This document shows, in pieces, positions 61,440-64,000 of a stretch of DNA of 64,000 bases. Location: NCBI GenBank assembly GCA_002480645.1, contig DLCN01000023.1:62001-126000 (forward strand), written 5' to 3'. Made by a program: the position numbers and the translations under genes. Numbering within the stretch: position 1 is the first letter of the stretch; every line of letters begins with the position of its first letter. Origin of the DNA: Balneolaceae bacterium UBA7797 (GTDB lineage: Bacteria > Bacteroidota > Rhodothermia > Balneolales > Balneolaceae). Under the pieces are notes generated by a model. It was not told where the DNA came from. It was given only the letters and a program-made list of their open reading frames with translations, and made no database searches.

Positions 61440-62204
61440 ATGCTTACAAAACGAATCATTCCCTGCCTCGATATTAAAAACGGACGAACTGTAAAAGGTG
61501 TGAACTTTTTGGGTCTGCGGGATGCAGGCGATCCTGTAGAGCTAGCCCGCCGATACTCGGAGGAAGGGGCCGATGAGCTAGTTTTTCTCGATATCACTGC
61601 TACGCTCGAAAAAAGAAAAACCCTGGTAGATCTGGTAACCCGGGTAGCCCGGGAGATCAACATTCCGTTTACCGTGGGCGGAGGTATCAAAACTGTAGAT
61701 GAGATCGAAGAATTACTAAAGGCCGGTGCCGACAAAGTATCGTTGAATAGTAGTATTGTAAAAGATCCTGACCTTATTAACCGCGCCAGTGATGCATTCG
61801 GGGCACAGGCTGTGGTAGCTGCAGTGGATGCCAAGCGAACCGGAAACAGCTGGCACGTCTTTATTAAAGGCGGAACGGAAGATACAGGCATGGATGCGCT
61901 GGAATGGATGAAAGAGACCGAAACCCGTGGCGCCGGTGAGATACTGTTAACCAGCATGGACAGAGACGGTACCAAACAGGGATTTGATCTGGATCTGTTG
62001 AAGCTGGTGAACGAACAGGTAACCATTCCGGTAATTGCCAGCGGCGGGGCCGGAACCATTCAGCATTGCATAGATGCAGTAAAAACCGGAAATGCTGACG
62101 CCGTACTGGCGGCAAGTATCTTCCATTTTAAAGAGATCGAGATCGCTGATCTTAAGGCGGATATGGCAAATTCGGGTATTCCAGTGCGGAATATGGCTTT
62201 GTGA
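61440..62204 (+). CDS. hisF: imidazole glycerol phosphate synthase, cyclase subunit HisF
   Basis: A 254-residue (beta/alpha)8-barrel enzyme of histidine synthesis. With HisH it forms imidazole glycerol phosphate and AICAR from PRFAR. The start MLTKRIIPCLDIKNGRTVKG holds the catalytic Asp (CLD), and the second catalytic Asp is in LTSMDRDGTKQGFD. The phosphate sites IPFTVGGGIKT and IPVIASGGAG are intact. The ATG at 61440 was chosen as it gives the normal family start; the frame is open 40 codons upstream. The hisH gene is not adjacent here. It is divergent from the ANL gene. Confidence 0.96.
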   Translation: MLTKRIIPCLDIKNGRTVKGVNFLGLRDAGDPVELARRYSEEGADELVFLDITATLEKRKTLVDLVTRVAREINIPFTVGGGIKTVDEIEELLKAGADKVSLNSSIVKDPDLINRASDAFGAQAVVAAVDAKRTGNSWHVFIKGGTEDTGMDALEWMKETETRGAGEILLTSMDRDGTKQGFDLDLLKLVNEQVTIPVIASGGAGTIQHCIDAVKTGNADAVLAASIFHFKEIEIADLKADMANSGIPVRNMAL

Positions 62205-62481
62205 AACCCCTTTTCTTATTTAATTCATATTTTATTTTTTTAATTAAAAACTAATATTAACCTAATATTATTAGTTAAATAGTTTTTGGTTAAAAGCGCT
62301 TTTCTAAAATCGTGATTTGCATTCCTTCTCAGAAGGTTTTTCCCTAAATCGCCTCATAAGAGATCTAAACCTTATTTTGTTAGTTTCGGATATTTTTCAA
62401 GCACCCTTCCGAAGTTTGACAAACTTTAAATTTTTGTGCTATTTGTGGACTTCCCGCTCGTTAAAAAAAATCAGTACAACC

Positions 62482-64000
62482 ATGACCCATCAAAATAAAT
62501 TTAAATATACAGGACCCGAGAGTTCCGCTTGTGGTGTTGGCTTTGTGGTTAGCCGAAAGCAAGAATACAGCCACAACCATCTGCAACAAGGCTTACACGC
62601 CTTACGATGTGTGGAACACCGGGGCGCTTGTGCCGCTGATGGTTTGACCGGAGACGGTGCCGGAATCATGACTGATATTCCGTTCGATATGCTGGGCTAT
62701 CAGAAAGATACAGTTGCGGTTGCTACGCTTTTTGTTTCAAAAGATCGTTCTAAGCAACAAAAGGTGCTTAAAATATTCGAGAACACCTTTGCCCTGTTCG
62801 GCCTGGATGTTCTCGAATATCGTGACGTACCTGTTAATAAGAACGGGTTAGGTCAGGGTGCTCTTGAAACAATGCCGGTGATTCTGCAGGCCATCATAGC
62901 GAGACCGGAACGAGCAAAGACAATGCTGTCGTTTGATAAGCGATTGTACACAGCCAAACAACTCACTAAGTCAAAGCTTTTTAACTCAAAGCTTGAAGAC
63001 TCCCTTTTCTTCACTTCACTCTCGGCTAAAACAATTGTTTACAAAGCATTGACCCGTTCCTCCGCGCTGGAAGATTTCTATCTGGATCTTAAGAATCCGG
63101 ATTATGAAACACGGTTCTGCCTGTTTCACCGGCGTTTCAGCACCAATACCACTACTTCGTGGGATAAAGCACAGCCTTTCCGGTTGATCGGTCACAATGG
63201 TGAGATCAATACCATTGCGGGTAACCGTTCGTGGGCGAAATCCCGTGAAAAAATGATCGGGGCTGAGCGAAATGAGATCCTCACACGGGACGGCATCAGT
63301 GATTCAGGCTCCCTGAATGAGATGGTGGAAGCATTGCGTTACCGAAGCTCCATTCCTAATGTGGAAGATATTCTGGCTATTTGTATGCCACCGGCTACCG
63401 AAGGCAACGAATTCTATAAATTCTGGAGTCGTGCCATGGAACCATGGGATGGCCCGGCACTCATCACCTATGCCAATGGTTACACGATCGGAGCCCGGTT
63501 AGACAGAAACGGATTCCGTCCGTGCCGGTGGAGCAGAACCGAAGATCACTTTTACCTGTCTTCTGAAGCCGGAACGTTTGATCTGGATCAAAGCATCATT
63601 GAAGCAAAAGGTACACTGTATGCCGGTCGTGGAGTTACTGTTGATATGGCTAGTGGCGACGTTCTTTTCCGTGATCCAAGTCATTCCCGGGAAAATTACG
63701 ATGCTCCGTTTGATGCTCGTGTGGAACTGATCCCCGAAAAAGTAGTAGAAACCGGAAAACGTTTCGGTGACTTGAAGCCCTATTTTACGTACACCGACGA
63801 GGAACTTTCTAAGATCATCTACCCGATGGCCGAAACCGGTAAAGAACCGATCGGGTCGATGGGCGACACTGCAAGACTGGCCGTGCTTTCTACTGAGCCG
63901 CGTCCATTCTTTGATTTCTTTTTCCAGAATTTCTCTCAGGTTACAAATCCACCACTGGACTATATCCGTGAAAAAGTGGTAACCGACCTGACGGTATATC
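62482..64000 (+). CDS. gltB: glutamate synthase large subunit, N-terminal part
   Basis: The first 506 codons of the large glutamate synthase subunit, running off the window end. This enzyme makes two glutamates from glutamine and 2-oxoglutarate. The class II glutamine amidotransferase domain is clear: Cys in ESSACGVGFV, then CVEHRGACAADGLTGDGAG, FRLIGHNGEINT and GYTIGARLDRNGFRPCR. Many homologues start with a catalytic Cys after removal of a short leader, which fits Cys14 here. The 277-bp gap before it is AT-rich and shows no obvious regulatory site. Confidence 0.96.
   Translation, partial: MTHQNKFKYTGPESSACGVGFVVSRKQEYSHNHLQQGLHALRCVEHRGACAADGLTGDGAGIMTDIPFDMLGYQKDTVAVATLFVSKDRSKQQKVLKIFENTFALFGLDVLEYRDVPVNKNGLGQGALETMPVILQAIIARPERAKTMLSFDKRLYTAKQLTKSKLFNSKLEDSLFFTSLSAKTIVYKALTRSSALEDFYLDLKNPDYETRFCLFHRRFSTNTTTSWDKAQPFRLIGHNGEINTIAGNRSWAKSREKMIGAERNEILTRDGISDSGSLNEMVEALRYRSSIPNVEDILAICMPPATEGNEFYKFWSRAMEPWDGPALITYANGYTIGARLDRNGFRPCRWSRTEDHFYLSSEAGTFDLDQSIIEAKGTLYAGRGVTVDMASGDVLFRDPSHSRENYDAPFDARVELIPEKVVETGKRFGDLKPYFTYTDEELSKIIYPMAETGKEPIGSMGDTARLAVLSTEPRPFFDFFFQNFSQVTNPPLDYIREKVVTDLTVY

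Noticed and set aside
1..64000. CRISPR arrays, insertion sequences, conjugation genes and rRNA.
   Set aside because: Looked for on both strands; no regularly spaced repeats, no transposase, relaxase or coupling protein and no rRNA-like stretch were seen.

Overview
The window looks like chromosome of a Gram-negative member of the Bacteroidota in the broad sense; a Balneolota/Rhodothermota-like lineage is my best guess. Supporting signs are a propeller-Y_Y_Y-HisKA_3 sensor kinase, an OmpA protein with PD40-type repeats, a DUF4105 protein, an RND pump fused to a TolC-like protein, and weak Shine-Dalgarno sequences. The taxonomy is inferred from gene types, not from a marker gene.

Layout. Bases 1-3623 are core: the end of nuoL, then nuoM and nuoN of respiratory complex I. 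They are followed closely by an ion channel gene and a secreted protein of unknown function (3635-5367). From about 5.4 to 53.35 kb almost every gene concerns metals. 5.5-24.9 kb is a copper/silver block: a broken porin, a CusS/CusR-type kinase and regulator, a repeat lipoprotein, a CopA-type multicopper oxidase with a CopB-like protein, a DUF2231 protein and cytochrome c, CusCBA, a PII-like protein, a DUF411 protein and an HMA-AraC regulator. 25.0-27.7 kb is a mercury operon (ArsR, MerTP fusion, MerA), and remains of an older merR lie at 16.8-17.0 kb. 27.7-37.7 kb holds two CDF exporters, a frameshifted ACR3 arsenite permease, a second RND system with its TolC part fused to the pump, and a Fur-family regulator. 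37.9-44.9 kb holds a P1B-type ATPase, a DUF4105 protein, a rhomboid protease, a stand-alone copy of the ATPase N-terminal domain and a second HMA-AraC regulator. 45.0-51.8 kb is a third RND system (CzcCBA type) with its own PII-like gene. A tyrosine recombinase (51.9-53.1 kb) then faces a truncated tRNA-Met(CAT), which marks the right edge of an integrated element. Bases 53.4-64 kb are core again: sensor kinase and response regulator, OmpA/PD40 protein, a shortened adenylate-forming enzyme, hisF and the start of gltB.

How the parts fit. Five promoters in the copper block share an 18-bp operator, a TTTAAG direct repeat with an 11-bp period, placed 10-11 bp before a -10-like hexamer. This fits a single regulon of the OmpR-family regulator encoded at 9.26-9.99 kb. 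All three RND systems carry a PII-like gene, and in each case a long hairpin lies directly between the upstream efflux gene and the PII-like gene. Periplasmic detoxification (oxidase, DUF411, small His/Cys-rich secreted proteins), cytoplasmic export (P-ATPase, CDFs) and trans-envelope export (three RND pumps) together make a layered resistance island. The left end of the island was not found; the change from nuo and channel genes to metal genes near 5.4 kb is the best candidate.
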